From the NCBI GenBank assembly GCA_013360445.1, contig JABWBP010000029.1:1-64000 (forward strand): a DNA stretch of 64,000 nt. The letters are read 5' to 3'. The first letter of the stretch is position 1. Each line of letters begins with the position of its first letter. The position numbers were made by a program, and so were the translations under genes. The notes under the pieces were generated by a model, which had not been told where the DNA came from, did not search any database, and saw only the letters and a program-made list of their open reading frames with translations. The stretch comes from Calditrichaceae bacterium. GTDB taxonomy: Bacteria; Calditrichota; Calditrichia; RBG-13-44-9; J075. Shown here one piece after another: positions 16,062 through 25,989 of the stretch.

Positions 16062-17843
16062 TTAATCCGCCGACTCTTCCGCTCCATCTTTCGCACCGGC
16101 GGATGCCGGCGCGGCCGGGTTCTTCTCTCGCGCCACGGTGGGAACTACCGGGGTGGGGCGCTCCACCGGCGGCAGCCCCAAAATCGCCCGGGCGCGGTTC
16201 AGGGCGTCGTCGATGTTCAAATGCACGTTCTCTTCCCCAATGCGCTCTAACAGCCCGGAGCGTTCCAGCGCCATCAACGGCTGGGCGTGAACGCCGGAGA
16301 GCACCAGCACCGTGCCATCCTTGCGAGACTTCTCATACACGTCTTCCAGCGCGCGTAAGGCGGTCGCATCCATGGCGAACACGTGGCGGATGCGCAAAAT
16401 CAGCACTTTGGGAATCCGTTCCACCACCCGCAGGGCGTCTTTAAACTGGTCCGCCGCCCCGAAGAAAAAAGGACCGTAGATTTCGAACACTTCCACCCCC
16501 TCGGGCACTTCCCGTTTGGACAGCGCCAGGGGATCATCCCCTTCCTCTTCTTCGCGGAGCGACTCGGTAACGTAGCCGGTCTGGGTGACCGTGGCCATGC
16601 GGTGCATGAACAAGAATGCCGCCAGCACGATTCCCACCTCGATGGCCACGGTCAAATCGATCAGCACCGTCAGCAGGAAGCTGGCCAGCAGCACCAGGAT
16701 ATCGGATTTGGGGCTGCGGAACAGCTTGACGAATAAATGCCACTCGCTCATATTATAGGCAACCATAATCAAAATGGCGGCGAGGGTGGCCATGGGGATC
16801 AGCGCGGCCAATTTCCCGAAGAAGAGCATGATCAGCAGCACCGTCAGGGCGTGGGTGATGCCGGCGACCGGGGTTTTTCCCCCGTTTTTGAGGTTGGTGG
16901 CGGTGCGGGCAATCGCTCCGGTGGCGGGAATTCCCCCGAAAATGGGGGAAGCGATGTTGGCGACGCCCTGCGCCACCAACTCCATGTTGGATCGGTGGCG
17001 GGTGCCGCTCATCCCGTCCGCCACCACCGCGGAGAGCAGGGATTCGATGCCGGCCAGCAAGGCAATGGCCAGCGCCGGGGAAGATAATTCCCGGAGCAAT
17101 TCCCAACTGATTGCCGGCAGGCGCGGCGCGGGGAGCATGTTGGGAACGCTGCCGAAGCGGCTCCCGATGGTCTCCACCGGCAGGTGCAGCCACTGCACCA
17201 GGGCGGTGGCGAGCAGGATGGCGGCCAGGGAGCCGGGAACGCGGCGGGTCACTTTCGGCCAGTAGAGAATGATCAGCAGCGAAAGGAGGCCGATTCCGAG
17301 GGCGTAGAGATTGATGCTCCCCAGGCTTTCCGAATAGGCGAGCAGTTTTTCGATAAAATCCGCCGGCAGGGAATCCATTTTCAAGCCCAAAAAGTCGCGG
17401 ATCTGCGAGGTGAGAATGATCAGGGCGATGCCCGCGGTGAATCCGACCGTGAGCGGATAAGGGATGAATTTGATCACCGCGCCGAGGCGGGCAAATCCCA
17501 TCACCACTAACAGCACCCCGGCCATCACGGTGGCGGCGGCGAGACCGTCGTAGCCGTATTTCTGCACCACGTCGTACACGATCACGATAAACGCCCCGGT
17601 CGGCCCCCCGATCTGGAAGCGGCTGCCGCCCAGCACGGAAATGAGAAAACCCGCGATTACCGCGGTATAAAGCCCCTGCTCCGGTTTCACGCCGGAGGCA
17701 ATCGCCAGGGCAATGGAGAGCGGCAGGGCCACGATTCCTACGATAATACCGGCCGCCAGATCGCGGAAAAACAGGCGGCGGGAATACCCTTCTTTAAAAA
17801 CCGTAATCAGCTTCGGCTCTAATTTCGTTGGCTGGATATTCAT
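16062..17843 (-). CDS. SulP-family anion transporter with STAS domain
   Basis: 593 residues. The N-terminal domain (about 25-420) has the SLC26/SulP fold, with [38 protein letters not shown] and [10 protein letters not shown] signatures and about 12-14 membrane helices. Residues about 455-555 form a cytoplasmic STAS domain ([17 protein letters not shown], then [13 protein letters not shown]). The C-terminal tail is Pro/Ala-rich. Transports sulfate, bicarbonate, dicarboxylates or chloride depending on subfamily; the sequence does not settle which. The start follows AAGGAACC. It stands alone on the minus strand. Confidence 0.93.
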   Translation of the reverse strand: MNIQPTKLEPKLITVFKEGYSRRLFFRDLAAGIIVGIVALPLSIALAIASGVKPEQGLYTAVIAGFLISVLGGSRFQIGGPTGAFIVIVYDVVQKYGYDGLAAATVMAGVLLVVMGFARLGAVIKFIPYPLTVGFTAGIALIILTSQIRDFLGLKMDSLPADFIEKLLAYSESLGSINLYALGIGLLSLLIILYWPKVTRRVPGSLAAILLATALVQWLHLPVETIGSRFGSVPNMLPAPRLPAISWELLRELSSPALAIALLAGIESLLSAVVADGMSGTRHRSNMELVAQGVANIASPIFGGIPATGAIARTATNLKNGGKTPVAGITHALTVLLIMLFFGKLAALIPMATLAAILIMVAYNMSEWHLFVKLFRSPKSDILVLLASFLLTVLIDLTVAIEVGIVLAAFLFMHRMATVTQTGYVTESLREEEEGDDPLALSKREVPEGVEVFEIYGPFFFGAADQFKDALRVVERIPKVLILRIRHVFAMDATALRALEDVYEKSRKDGTVLVLSGVHAQPLMALERSGLLERIGEENVHLNIDDALNRARAILGLPPVERPTPVVPTVAREKNPAAPASAGAKDGAEESAD

Positions 17844-17964
17844 CCCCGGTTCCTTCTACCGCATTTGAAAAATCAAAAAAAATACCCGGCAAGCTATGTC
17901 ATGCCGGGAAAAAACGCCTGATTATATTGAATAATCGAACGGTTTGCAAGAGGAAATATTACGA

Positions 17965-18009
17965 CAGTGCAAAATTTATTTTGCACTGCCAGGGCAGAAT
18001 GAATTCTGC
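17965..18009. repeat. Double hairpin: CAGTGCAAAAT and GCAGAAT arms
   Basis: Two perfect hairpins in a row: CAGTGCAAAAT-TT-ATTTTGCACTG (17965-17988) and GCAGAAT-GA-ATTCTGC (17994-18009), followed by ACTCCCG. It lies between sulP and arsM. Confidence 0.8.
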
Positions 18010-18052
18010 ACTCCCGATTTATTCCGTAAGACTAATGGGGTGATTTTAAGAC

Positions 18053-18083
18053 GCGGCGCGCCCGACTGGCCGGGACGCGCCGC
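18053..18083 (-). terminator. GC-rich hairpin after arsM
   Basis: GCGGCGCG-CCCG pairs with CGGG-A-CGCGCCGC around a short loop, 17 bases beyond the arsM stop. On the minus strand the sequence after it is moderately T-rich (CTTAAAATCACCCC). Probable terminator. Confidence 0.6.
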
Positions 18084-18099
18084 GCTGTGATGCCGCGTT

Positions 18100-19020
18100 T
18101 TATGGTTTTACCGCTTCGATGATGGCGGAGACGATATAATTTTCGATCCGCTGCCCCGGGACCCAGTCGCGGATGAACGAGCGGCTTTCGTCTTTAGGGG
18201 CAATACGCACCCCGGTGAATCCCGCCGCTTCGATCATTTGCTGCAACTCCTCGATCTCCGAGGCCCCGGCGATGCAGCCGGCGTGGAGCGCCAGGTCTTG
18301 CCTGATCTCTTCCGAAAGCGGCGCGGTGGCCACCACGTCCGAAACCGCCAGGCGCCCGCCTTTTTTCAGCGCCCGGAAGGCCTCCCGGAACACCTGCGCT
18401 TTTTCCGGGGAGAGGTTGATCACGCAGTTGGAAATGATCACGTCCACGGAATTATCCGCTACCGGCAGGTGCTCGATCTCGCCGAGGCGGAATTCCACGT
18501 TGGCGTAGCCCCCTTTGAGGGCGTTGCGGCGGGCTTTGGCGACCATTTCCGAAGTCATATCCACCCCGATCACGCGCCCGCTTTCGCCGACCGCCCGCGC
18601 GGCCAGAAAACAATCGAACCCGCCGCCGCTGCCCAGGTCCAGCACCACCTCGCCGGGTTTCAGCGAGGCGATGGCAGTAGGATTTCCGCAGCCCAGGCCC
18701 AGGTTTGCCCCTTCCGGCGCGGCGGAGAGTTCTTCCGCTGTATAACCTAACGCCAGCGACTTTTCATCCGCCGCGGCGACGGTTTCCCCGCCGCAGCAGG
18801 AGGGCGAGCATCCGCAGCCGCCCGCTTCTTCGGTTGCCGCCCGGCCGTAATGCTCGCGCACCGCCTGGCGGATCTCTTCAGTTTTCACCGTATTCCCGGT
18901 TTCCCCGCCGCAGCAGGAGGGGGCGCACCCGCAGTCTTCGGCGTCATCTTCCGCGCCGGCTGCCCGGCGGTAGCGTTCGCGCACTACCTGGCGAATATCC
19001 TCATTTTTCAGAGCATTCAT
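18100..19020 (-). CDS. arsM: Arsenite methyltransferase
   Basis: 306 residues. The SAM-binding domain (about 110-260) has [36 protein letters not shown] and [21 protein letters not shown], the last being the ArsM signature with its conserved Cys; a second conserved Cys is in [10 protein letters not shown]. It converts As(III) to methylated arsenicals. The N-terminus is unusual: two tandem copies of a roughly 37-residue unit ([15 protein letters not shown]...[11 protein letters not shown] and [15 protein letters not shown]...[11 protein letters not shown]), each with a CGC-CC cluster. Most homologues carry one. The start follows CGGAGAA. No arsR or other ars gene is adjacent. Confidence 0.94.
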   Translation of the reverse strand: MNALKNEDIRQVVRERYRRAAGAEDDAEDCGCAPSCCGGETGNTVKTEEIRQAVREHYGRAATEEAGGCGCSPSCCGGETVAAADEKSLALGYTAEELSAAPEGANLGLGCGNPTAIASLKPGEVVLDLGSGGGFDCFLAARAVGESGRVIGVDMTSEMVAKARRNALKGGYANVEFRLGEIEHLPVADNSVDVIISNCVINLSPEKAQVFREAFRALKKGGRLAVSDVVATAPLSEEIRQDLALHAGCIAGASEIEELQQMIEAAGFTGVRIAPKDESRSFIRDWVPGQRIENYIVSAIIEAVKP

Positions 19021-19113
19021 CGTATTCTCCGTCTGTAAAGTTACCGTTACATTTTACATTTCACTCTCATAGACGGGGAGGTTTCGGAAAGGACGCAGGA
19101 AATTTTGTTGGTA

Positions 19114-19572
19114 TTATGATTTCCAGAGGTCAAATACTCGAAGTATAAGATAGCAGATCGCGAATAATTGAATGACAAAATGCATTCGAAGAATAAACAA
19201 AAGTGTATTAGATTTCCAGACCTTAAAAATAGACCACCAGGAAATTGGTTCTGGTAGTCGGACATCAGTGTCCGCAATATTTAGTTGTTTTTCAACGGAA
19301 GCAATAATTCGGAATTTTGTTTCCTCTACTTTACGATGTCTAAGAGTTATTTGAATTCCGAATTGTGTTACCATTATTAATAAAGATGCAGATACGATTG
19401 TGATGAGAGGATTACCGACCTTCCAATCCAAACCGACCAAAGCAACTGCAATGATGGCTGTAATCTCCAAAGCCCTCCATGTTTGAGTGCGAGTTTGGAA
19501 ATGATCTTGCCATTGAATCTCTAACATTTTTAATAACGCTTCGGCGGCAGGTTCTTCTGAATTCGATCTCAT
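19114..19572 (-). CDS. Small membrane protein, unknown
   Basis: 152 residues with hydrophobic helices near 35-50, 55-75 and 125-147 and a basic segment between (ITLRHRKVEETKF). Base composition is clearly more AT-rich than the flanking arsM and uvrC genes, and the adjoining 19600-19725 is similarly AT-rich, so the stretch 19050-19725 may be acquired DNA. No family recognised. Confidence 0.6.
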   Translation of the reverse strand: MRSNSEEPAAEALLKMLEIQWQDHFQTRTQTWRALEITAIIAVALVGLDWKVGNPLITIVSASLLIMVTQFGIQITLRHRKVEETKFRIIASVEKQLNIADTDVRLPEPISWWSIFKVWKSNTLLFILRMHFVIQLFAICYLILRVFDLWKS

Positions 19573-19725
19573 CGCAACCTCTTTTGGGCATATTTAATAA
19601 TTGTCAAACAAAATTATTACTAAATTCTCTAATATCCAACTCAATTTGGCAATCAAATCATTAGCATTAATACTCTGGAGAGAGACGTCGCACTCTATCT
19701 CCATCTTCCCTTGCTGAACAGTTTT

Positions 19726-19818
19726 AGGGCTTTCGCCCTTTTTATTGTACCACTGAACGCTAATGTGTTTCAATAACTCTGTGCGCTCAGTTGGGTACAT
19801 TATTTTTTTCTGGCTCCC
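19726..19818 (-). repeat. Structured repeat, copy B
   Basis: The reverse-strand copy of the element at 11263, identical over 93 bases from GGGAGCCAG to the AGGGC-GAAA-GCCCT hairpin. It starts 10 bases after the uvrC stop codon, in the sense orientation of uvrC, so it would be in the 3' end of the uvrC transcript. Confidence 0.9.
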
Positions 19819-19828
19819 TTTCCCGGTA

Positions 19829-21685
19829 TTATTCCACCAGTTCGGTAAGAACTTTTTTCAGCTTCTCGGCAACCTTTCCCGGCAATTTGCCCTTTTCGCG
19901 CAGTTCCTCCGCCGTCGCTTCTTTAATTTTCTTCAGCGAACCGAAGGTTTTCAGCAGGTGCGCTTTGCGGGCGGGGCCGATCCCCTCGACCTCGTCCAGG
20001 GGGGATTTGAGGGTGGATTTTTTGTGCTGCTTGTGAAAATGGCCGATGGCGAAGCGGTGCGCTTCGTCGCGCACCTGCTGCAGGAGCTTCAGACCGGCGG
20101 AGCGTTTGGGAAGGTTCATGGGGTCGCTCATACCCGGCAGAAACACTTCTTCTAAGCGCTTGGCCAGTCCCAGGATAGGCTGGTTTTGAATATTTAACTC
20201 CTGCAACGCTTGCAGGGCGCTGCCCAGCTGCCCTTTGCCGCCGTCGATGAGGATCAGGTCGGGCAGGGAAGCGTTTTCTTCCAACCGGCGTTTGTAGCGG
20301 CGGTACACCGCCTCGTGCATCATCGCAAAATCGTCGGGAGTGGATTTGGAGCGAATTTTGAAGATGCGGTACTCGCTCTTTTTCGGGCGGCCATCTTCAA
20401 AACAGACCAGCGAGGCCACCGCATCGCGGCCCTGGATGTTGGAAATATCGAAACCCTCGATCCGGCGGGGCGGTTTCTCCAGGCGCAAATGCTTTTGCAG
20501 CTCTCGCACGCTGAAGGGCAGGTGATCTTTCTGCTTTAGTTTTTGCAAGGATAGCTCATCTAACAAAAATTTGGCGTTCTTCTGGCAAAGGTTCAGCAGT
20601 TTTTTCTTCTCTCCGATCTGGGGAACGACGAGCTCGACTTTTCTTCCGGCGGTTTCGCTCAACCACTTTTCCACTAACTCCGGCTCCTCCGGCAGGGGAA
20701 AAGGGAGCAGGATTTGGGAAGGGTAATAGTCCGCGCTTAAATAATATTGCTGCAAGAAAGTTTGCAGAATTTCCCCGTCTTCCCGATCTTCCACCCCCTC
20801 GAGATAAAAATGCTGCCGCCCCACCACCTTGCCGTCGCGGATTTTGAACACCACCGCGCAGGCGTCTTCGTCTTCGTGCGCCAGGGCGATAACGTCGCGG
20901 TCTTCAAAATCCCCCAATACCACTTTCTGGGCGATGAAATGGTATTCGTTGATCATTTTGGCCTGGTCGCGAATCCGCGCCGCTTCCTCGAAGTTCATCT
21001 TTTCCGCTTCCTGTTTCATGCGCGTTTCCAATTCGCTGAGCAGCTCCCGGGTCTTGCCGCGCAGGAACTGCTCCACCTGGCGGATCATGCGATTGTATTC
21101 GAGCTGGCTCACCAGCCCCTCGCACGGTCCCTGGCAGCGGTGGATGTGATAATCCAGGCAGAGTTTCACCTTGCCGGCGGCGATCACTTCATCATTTAAG
21201 AAAAATTTGCAGGAGCGGATGGGGAAAATCTTGCGCACGGTTTTGACGATGTGGCGGAGGTGCTTCACGTCCGTGTAGGGGCCGAGATATTTGGAGCCGT
21301 CCTGCACGATCCGGCGGGTAACGAACACCTGCGGGAAAGGTTCGTGGGTGATGCGGATGTAGGGGTAAGACTTATCATCTTTCAGGAACACGTTATAACG
21401 CGGGCGGTGTTCTTTGATGAGGTTGGCTTCTAAGATCAGCGCTTCCACTTCCGAATCCACGATAATGGTATCCAGATCCCGGATTTGCTGCACCAGCAGC
21501 AGGGTGCGGGGAGCGAGGTTCCGGGAATCCTGAAAATAACTGCGCACCCGGCTGCGTAAGTTCTTCGCCTTGCCGACGTAGATAACCTTGCCCTTCTCAT
21601 TGCGGTAGAGGTAAACCCCGGGCTGGTTGGGAAGATTTTGCAGCTTCTCTTCCACGGCGGCGGATCGCTTTGGCTCGGCCATCAT
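19829..21685 (-). CDS. uvrC: Excinuclease ABC subunit C
   Basis: 618 residues; the start is one of two adjacent ATG codons (a GTG just before is also in frame). N-terminal GIY-YIG nuclease domain (PGVYLYRNEKGKVIYVGKAK), a UVR motif near 205-235, the RNase-H-like 5' nuclease domain (EGFDISNIQGRDAVASLVCF, LILIDGGKGQLGSALQAL, RDEAHRFAIGHFHKQHKK) and a C-terminal helix-hairpin-helix (LDEVEGIGPARKAHLLKTFG). Works with UvrA and UvrB to cut on both sides of bulky DNA damage. Full length; the structured repeat follows directly. Confidence 0.97.
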   Translation of the reverse strand: MMAEPKRSAAVEEKLQNLPNQPGVYLYRNEKGKVIYVGKAKNLRSRVRSYFQDSRNLAPRTLLLVQQIRDLDTIIVDSEVEALILEANLIKEHRPRYNVFLKDDKSYPYIRITHEPFPQVFVTRRIVQDGSKYLGPYTDVKHLRHIVKTVRKIFPIRSCKFFLNDEVIAAGKVKLCLDYHIHRCQGPCEGLVSQLEYNRMIRQVEQFLRGKTRELLSELETRMKQEAEKMNFEEAARIRDQAKMINEYHFIAQKVVLGDFEDRDVIALAHEDEDACAVVFKIRDGKVVGRQHFYLEGVEDREDGEILQTFLQQYYLSADYYPSQILLPFPLPEEPELVEKWLSETAGRKVELVVPQIGEKKKLLNLCQKNAKFLLDELSLQKLKQKDHLPFSVRELQKHLRLEKPPRRIEGFDISNIQGRDAVASLVCFEDGRPKKSEYRIFKIRSKSTPDDFAMMHEAVYRRYKRRLEENASLPDLILIDGGKGQLGSALQALQELNIQNQPILGLAKRLEEVFLPGMSDPMNLPKRSAGLKLLQQVRDEAHRFAIGHFHKQHKKSTLKSPLDEVEGIGPARKAHLLKTFGSLKKIKEATAEELREKGKLPGKVAEKLKKVLTELVE

Positions 21686-21688
21686 CAC

Positions 21689-22013
21689 TCTTTTTTAGCG
21701 GTGAATTTAGGGGGGATCAGGAAGCAATTGCAAGAAGTTGTTTGACGGGGTGAGGCGGCAGGGGTATAAGACCTCAAAGGTTTTGGAAACCTTTGAGGTC
21801 TCTACGCTAATCAACATCCCTAAAAAAACAGTAGCGTACACCGCGGCCATGTGTTACTTTTGCATCCTCCTGTTGAAAATTTCCGGATCAGCCATGGCCT
21901 GATCGTACAATAAACGTTCGAAAAATACTCCTGTTTATACATCGCAAATCGCAGCTTGCAATTCGAAATTCATAGATCGCAAATTGTAATGAGTAAATCA
22001 TAAGGAGACCCCT
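21689..22013. other. Intergenic region uvrC / anchor-B-like gene
   Basis: 325 bases between divergent genes. Holds the GACCTCAAAGG palindrome at 21770 and an A/T-rich 21900-22000 segment with short repeats (CGCAAATCGCAG, ATCGCAAATTGTAATG). Promoters for both genes should be here; no clear -35/-10 pair was identified. Confidence 0.5.
21770..21800. repeat. GACCTCAAAGG palindrome, copy 2
   Basis: Same 31-base perfect palindrome as copy 1 at 14901, here upstream of uvrC and of the 22014 gene, so it cannot be a terminator for either. Confidence 0.8.
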
Positions 22014-23717
22014 ATGCCTCGCATACATCATGGCCGGGTACGGTTGGTTTTATGCCTGATTGCCCTCTCGGCAACCGCTTTTTCTCAATACACTCCCGGG
22101 ATCAACAACAACGTGACCCTGCTCAGCCACGTGGACGATTATAGTACGTATTCCAACATCTGGGGCTACGTGGACGGCCAGGGCCGGGAGTACGCCCTCA
22201 TCGGCCACAACGCCGGCACCTCCATCGTGGACATCACCAATCCCGCCGCCCCGGTAGAAATAACCATGATTCCCGGCCCGGTCTCTACCGGAACCTGCTG
22301 GCGGGAGATCAAAACCTACGGCCAGCACGCCTACGTGGTGAGCGAGCATACCGAACCCAATAATTTATCCGGCATTCAAATCATCGATCTCTCCAACCTG
22401 CCCGCCGGCGCCGCATTGGCGAACGTGGCGCGCTGGCCGGGAGTGGACCCTTCCAATGCCCGGGCGCATACCGTCACGATGGACAGCGAAGGTTATTTAT
22501 ATATCCAGGGCGGCACGGCTACCCGCAATACCGGCGGTGAACAGGGAGGAATCCGGATTTTCAACTTGAACCCGGATCCGCTCAACCCCGCGCCGGTGGG
22601 CATTTTTAACCTCCGCTACGCGCACGATACCTTTGTGCAGGACAGCCTGCTGTTTGCTTTCAACATCTACGAGGGCGGTTTTGTGGACATTCTCAATATT
22701 TCCGACCGCTCCAATCCCCAACCGGTTCATTCCCTGGTTTATCCGCAGGGATTCTCCCATACCGGCTGGACCACGCCGGATCGCCAGTACCTGGTCACTA
22801 CCGACGAAATCGCCGGATTGACCGTGAAAGTATGGGATATCCAGGTGTTGTGGGATAACGATCCCACGAACAACGACCAGATCGACTTAGTGGGAGAATA
22901 CATCAGCAATCCCACCCAGATCGCCCACGAGCCGCGGGTGCGCGGCAACAACGTTTTTGTCTCCCACTACCTGGAAGGGGTGCGGGTATTGGACATTTCC
23001 AATCCCGCGGACCCGGTGGAAGTGGGTTACTACGACACCTACCAGCCCGCCGGCAACGGCTTCAGCGGCGACTGGGGGGTGTATCCCTTTTTCCCCTCCG
23101 GCAATTTTGTGGTCTCGGACATGCAAAGCGGGTTGTACGTGCTGCGCTTTGATAGTTTAGGGGCGGGGGGAATCGAGGGGGTGGTCAGCAGCGCGCACAA
23201 CGGCGCCCCCCTGGCGGGAGCGCAGATGGTGTTCGTGGAAGCCGGTAAACGCGTCAGCAGCGGCGCTAACGGGGCTTATTCCTTGCGCACCAACGAGGGA
23301 ACCCATACCGTCATCGTTTCCAGGGCGGGCTATTTTACGGATACGCTGACGGTCTCGTTCCCTTCAGGGGCCAACATTGTGCAAAACATTGCCCTTCAAT
23401 CCACCACCGTGGGTATTCCGGATGATCTTTCCCTTCCGCTAACTTTCCGGTTGGAGCAGAATTATCCCAATCCGTTCAACCCGGAAACAGCGATCAGCTA
23501 TCAGCTTTCAGCCGTCAGCAATGTGGAATTGAAGATTTACAATGTCGCCGGACAACTGGTGCGTACCCTGGTGAGCGAGACCAAAATGCCAGGAAAGTAT
23601 ATGGCAGAATGGGACGGTCGCAATGAATTCGGAGAAGCGCTGGGCAGCGGGGTTTATTTTTATAAATTAAAGGCCGGCAATTTTGAGCAAACCCGGCAGA
23701 TGATGTTGCTGCGCTGA
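22014..23717 (+). CDS. Secreted choice-of-anchor-B-like protein with LVIVD repeats
   Basis: 567 residues after AAGGAGACCCCT. A signal peptide (LVLCLIALSATAFSQ) precedes a beta-propeller-like region with repeated IVDITNPAAPVEI, IIDLSNLP, VDILNISDRSNPQPV and VRVLDISNPADPVEV motifs, characteristic of LVIVD repeat / choice-of-anchor-B proteins. Residues about 385-465 form a carboxypeptidase-regulatory-like beta domain, then PNPFNPETAIS and a GVYFYKLKAGNFEQTRQMM sorting end. Exported or surface-bound; the substrate is unknown. Within the sorting domain the codons spell a run (AGCTATCAGCTTTCAGC) that matches an intergenic repeat. Confidence 0.88.
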   Translation: MPRIHHGRVRLVLCLIALSATAFSQYTPGINNNVTLLSHVDDYSTYSNIWGYVDGQGREYALIGHNAGTSIVDITNPAAPVEITMIPGPVSTGTCWREIKTYGQHAYVVSEHTEPNNLSGIQIIDLSNLPAGAALANVARWPGVDPSNARAHTVTMDSEGYLYIQGGTATRNTGGEQGGIRIFNLNPDPLNPAPVGIFNLRYAHDTFVQDSLLFAFNIYEGGFVDILNISDRSNPQPVHSLVYPQGFSHTGWTTPDRQYLVTTDEIAGLTVKVWDIQVLWDNDPTNNDQIDLVGEYISNPTQIAHEPRVRGNNVFVSHYLEGVRVLDISNPADPVEVGYYDTYQPAGNGFSGDWGVYPFFPSGNFVVSDMQSGLYVLRFDSLGAGGIEGVVSSAHNGAPLAGAQMVFVEAGKRVSSGANGAYSLRTNEGTHTVIVSRAGYFTDTLTVSFPSGANIVQNIALQSTTVGIPDDLSLPLTFRLEQNYPNPFNPETAISYQLSAVSNVELKIYNVAGQLVRTLVSETKMPGKYMAEWDGRNEFGEALGSGVYFYKLKAGNFEQTRQMMLLR

Positions 23718-23777
23718 AGGTTTTGGCGATGCGGTTACGGACCACGCCGTGCGACGGTGAACCGTCGCACTCCGGTC

Positions 23778-25862
23778 TTAATTTTTTACCCGCATGGCGT
23801 TAAAAATAGCTGCCAAAGCAACCCCCATATCGCCGAAAACCGCTTCCCACATGGTAGCAATTCCACCCACGCCCAGGACGATAAAGAATAGTTTTACTCC
23901 TAAAGCAAAAGAGATATTCTGCCAGACTATTTTCCGGGTTTTTCCGGCCACCTCAATAGCAGTAACCACCTTCGCAGGATGGTCGGTCATTAGCACCACG
24001 TCGGCAGTTTCAATGGCGGCGTCGGAGCCTAAAGCGCCCATGGCAATGCCCACATCCGCGCGGGCCAGCACCGGGGCGTCATTGATCCCGTCGCCAACGA
24101 ACGCCACCTTGCCCGGCTGGTTTTCAGCCATGATCCGTTCAAGATGGTTTACCTTATCTTGCGGCAACAACTCGGAAAAATACCGGCTGATGTTCAGTTG
24201 TCGGGCCACTGCTTCAGCAGCGGTTTTATTGTCGCCGGTTAACATCACCGTTTTAATGTTCCTGGCGGCCAGCTTTTCAATGGCTTCCGGCGCATCCTCC
24301 TTCAATTGGTCGGAAATAACAATATAACCGGCGTAGGTCTGATCCACGGCCAGATGAACCACCGTTCCTGCTACATTGCAACGGGGATGGGCAATATTTT
24401 CCCGGTGCAATAAACGATCATTGCCTACGATAATTACCTGGCCGTTCACCCTGGCGATAATGCCATGCCCGGAAATCTCATTTATTTCCTGCACCCTGGA
24501 AAGATTCACATTCCCGGCGCAGGCATCTAAAATAGCGGCGGCGATGGGGTGATTAGAATTGGCTTCGGCGAGGGCGGCATATTGTAATACTTGCGCTTCA
24601 GAGAATCCGTTTTCGGTAACAATCCGGGAGACGCGAAATTCTCCTTTGGTGAGCGTGCCGGTCTTGTCGAAAACCACCGCCTTGAGTTGATTGAGCGCGT
24701 CAAGATAGTTGGAGCCTTTAACCAGGATTCCTTTCCGGGCCGCGCCGCCGATCCCGCCAAAATATCCTAACGGAATGCTAATGACCAGGGCGCAGGGGCA
24801 GGAGATCACCAGAACCACCAAAGCGCGGTAAATCCATTCCGAGAAGGCAGCGCCGGAAATGAGCAGAGGGGGGATAATCGCCAGGGCCAGGGCGCCAAAA
24901 ACGACCGCCGGGGTGTAGTATCTGGCAAAAGTGGTGATAAATTTTTCCGTCTCGGCCTTTTTATTAGCCGCATCTTCCACCAACTGCAAAATCCTGGCAA
25001 TGGAGGATTCCCGGTAGGGTTTGGTTACTTTGACGGTTAACACCCCGGACTGGTTAATCATTCCCGATAGCACCGTGTCATTGGGGCGTACTCTGGCGGG
25101 CACGGATTCGCCGGTTAACGCCGAAGTGTCCACAAAAGACTGCCCCTCTAACACTTCGCCGTCGAGGGGGATTTTTTCGCCGGCTTTTACGACAATAGTC
25201 TGTCCAACCGCCACTTTTTCCGGGGCCACCTGCTGAATTTCCCCGTTCAATTTTAGATTGGCATAATCCGGCCTCAGGGCCAGGAGAGATTGAACCGATT
25301 TTCGGGAACGATTAACCGCCAAACCCTGGAAAAATTCACCGACCACGTAAAACAGCATCACCGTTACCGCTTCCGCCATCTCGTTAATGGCGATGGCCCC
25401 CAGGGTGGCAAGGCTCATCAGAAACTGCTCGTCGAAAACCCGGCCTTTGATGATATTTTTTGTGGCGCCCCAAATGACTTTGTAACCGCTGATAAGATAA
25501 GCGATTCCGTAAACCAGGTATTCCCCAATCCGGAAAGGAGAATCATGGAGTTGATCTTCGAAGAGCAATCCGCCAATCAAAAGCAGGATGGTTAAAAAAA
25601 TCCGGGCCAGTTCCGCTTTGTTTTCCAGCAATTCCGATTTAGATAAGCCGGCGGGATGCTCATCGGCTTCAAAAACCTCCACTCCCGGTTCCAGGGCTTT
25701 GATTTGAGCCAGGGCTTTTTGATCATCCGCGCTTTCTAAGAGCATCGTCGAAGTGGCAAAGTTAACCGAGACGCGCTTTACATCATCCCTCTGGGAGAGA
25801 GCCTCTTCGATCTTTACCGCGCAGGCGGCGCAATCCAGGTTTTTTAAAATATATTTTTTCAT
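23778..25862 (-). CDS. Heavy-metal-translocating P-type ATPase (Cd/Zn/Pb type)
   Basis: 694 residues. An N-terminal metal-binding domain has LDCAACAVKIEE (Cys11, Cys14). Transmembrane CPC motif in VISCPCALVISIPLG, phosphorylation site FDKTGTLTKGE, the HP motif in ANSNHPIAAA, and hinge GDGINDAPVLARADVG are all intact. The SCPCALVISIP form is usual for CadA/ZntA exporters of Cd2+, Zn2+ and Pb2+. It lies downstream of czcA on the same strand with about 130 bases between them (holding an ACGCATTACG-type repeat). It pumps metal from cytoplasm to periplasm, feeding the CzcCBA pump. Confidence 0.95.
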   Translation of the reverse strand: MKKYILKNLDCAACAVKIEEALSQRDDVKRVSVNFATSTMLLESADDQKALAQIKALEPGVEVFEADEHPAGLSKSELLENKAELARIFLTILLLIGGLLFEDQLHDSPFRIGEYLVYGIAYLISGYKVIWGATKNIIKGRVFDEQFLMSLATLGAIAINEMAEAVTVMLFYVVGEFFQGLAVNRSRKSVQSLLALRPDYANLKLNGEIQQVAPEKVAVGQTIVVKAGEKIPLDGEVLEGQSFVDTSALTGESVPARVRPNDTVLSGMINQSGVLTVKVTKPYRESSIARILQLVEDAANKKAETEKFITTFARYYTPAVVFGALALAIIPPLLISGAAFSEWIYRALVVLVISCPCALVISIPLGYFGGIGGAARKGILVKGSNYLDALNQLKAVVFDKTGTLTKGEFRVSRIVTENGFSEAQVLQYAALAEANSNHPIAAAILDACAGNVNLSRVQEINEISGHGIIARVNGQVIIVGNDRLLHRENIAHPRCNVAGTVVHLAVDQTYAGYIVISDQLKEDAPEAIEKLAARNIKTVMLTGDNKTAAEAVARQLNISRYFSELLPQDKVNHLERIMAENQPGKVAFVGDGINDAPVLARADVGIAMGALGSDAAIETADVVLMTDHPAKVVTAIEVAGKTRKIVWQNISFALGVKLFFIVLGVGGIATMWEAVFGDMGVALAAIFNAMRVKN

Positions 25863-25927
25863 AGTTTTGCTTTCAGTTGATGTCTAATGGAAGACAGCAC
25901 CTTTATTGTAGTTTTTCCAACTTTTTT

Positions 25928-25985
25928 ACGGGGCGTAAAACGTAATCCGTAATCCGTAATTATTACCGCATTAGGTTTTACGCAT
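25928..25985. repeat. Dispersed ACGCATTACG-type repeat
   Basis: GCGTAAAACGTAATCCGTAA faces ACCGCATTAGGTTTTACGC, giving a hairpin between czcA and the P-ATPase gene. It may weaken or terminate readthrough between them. Confidence 0.65.
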
Positions 25986-25989
25986 CAAA

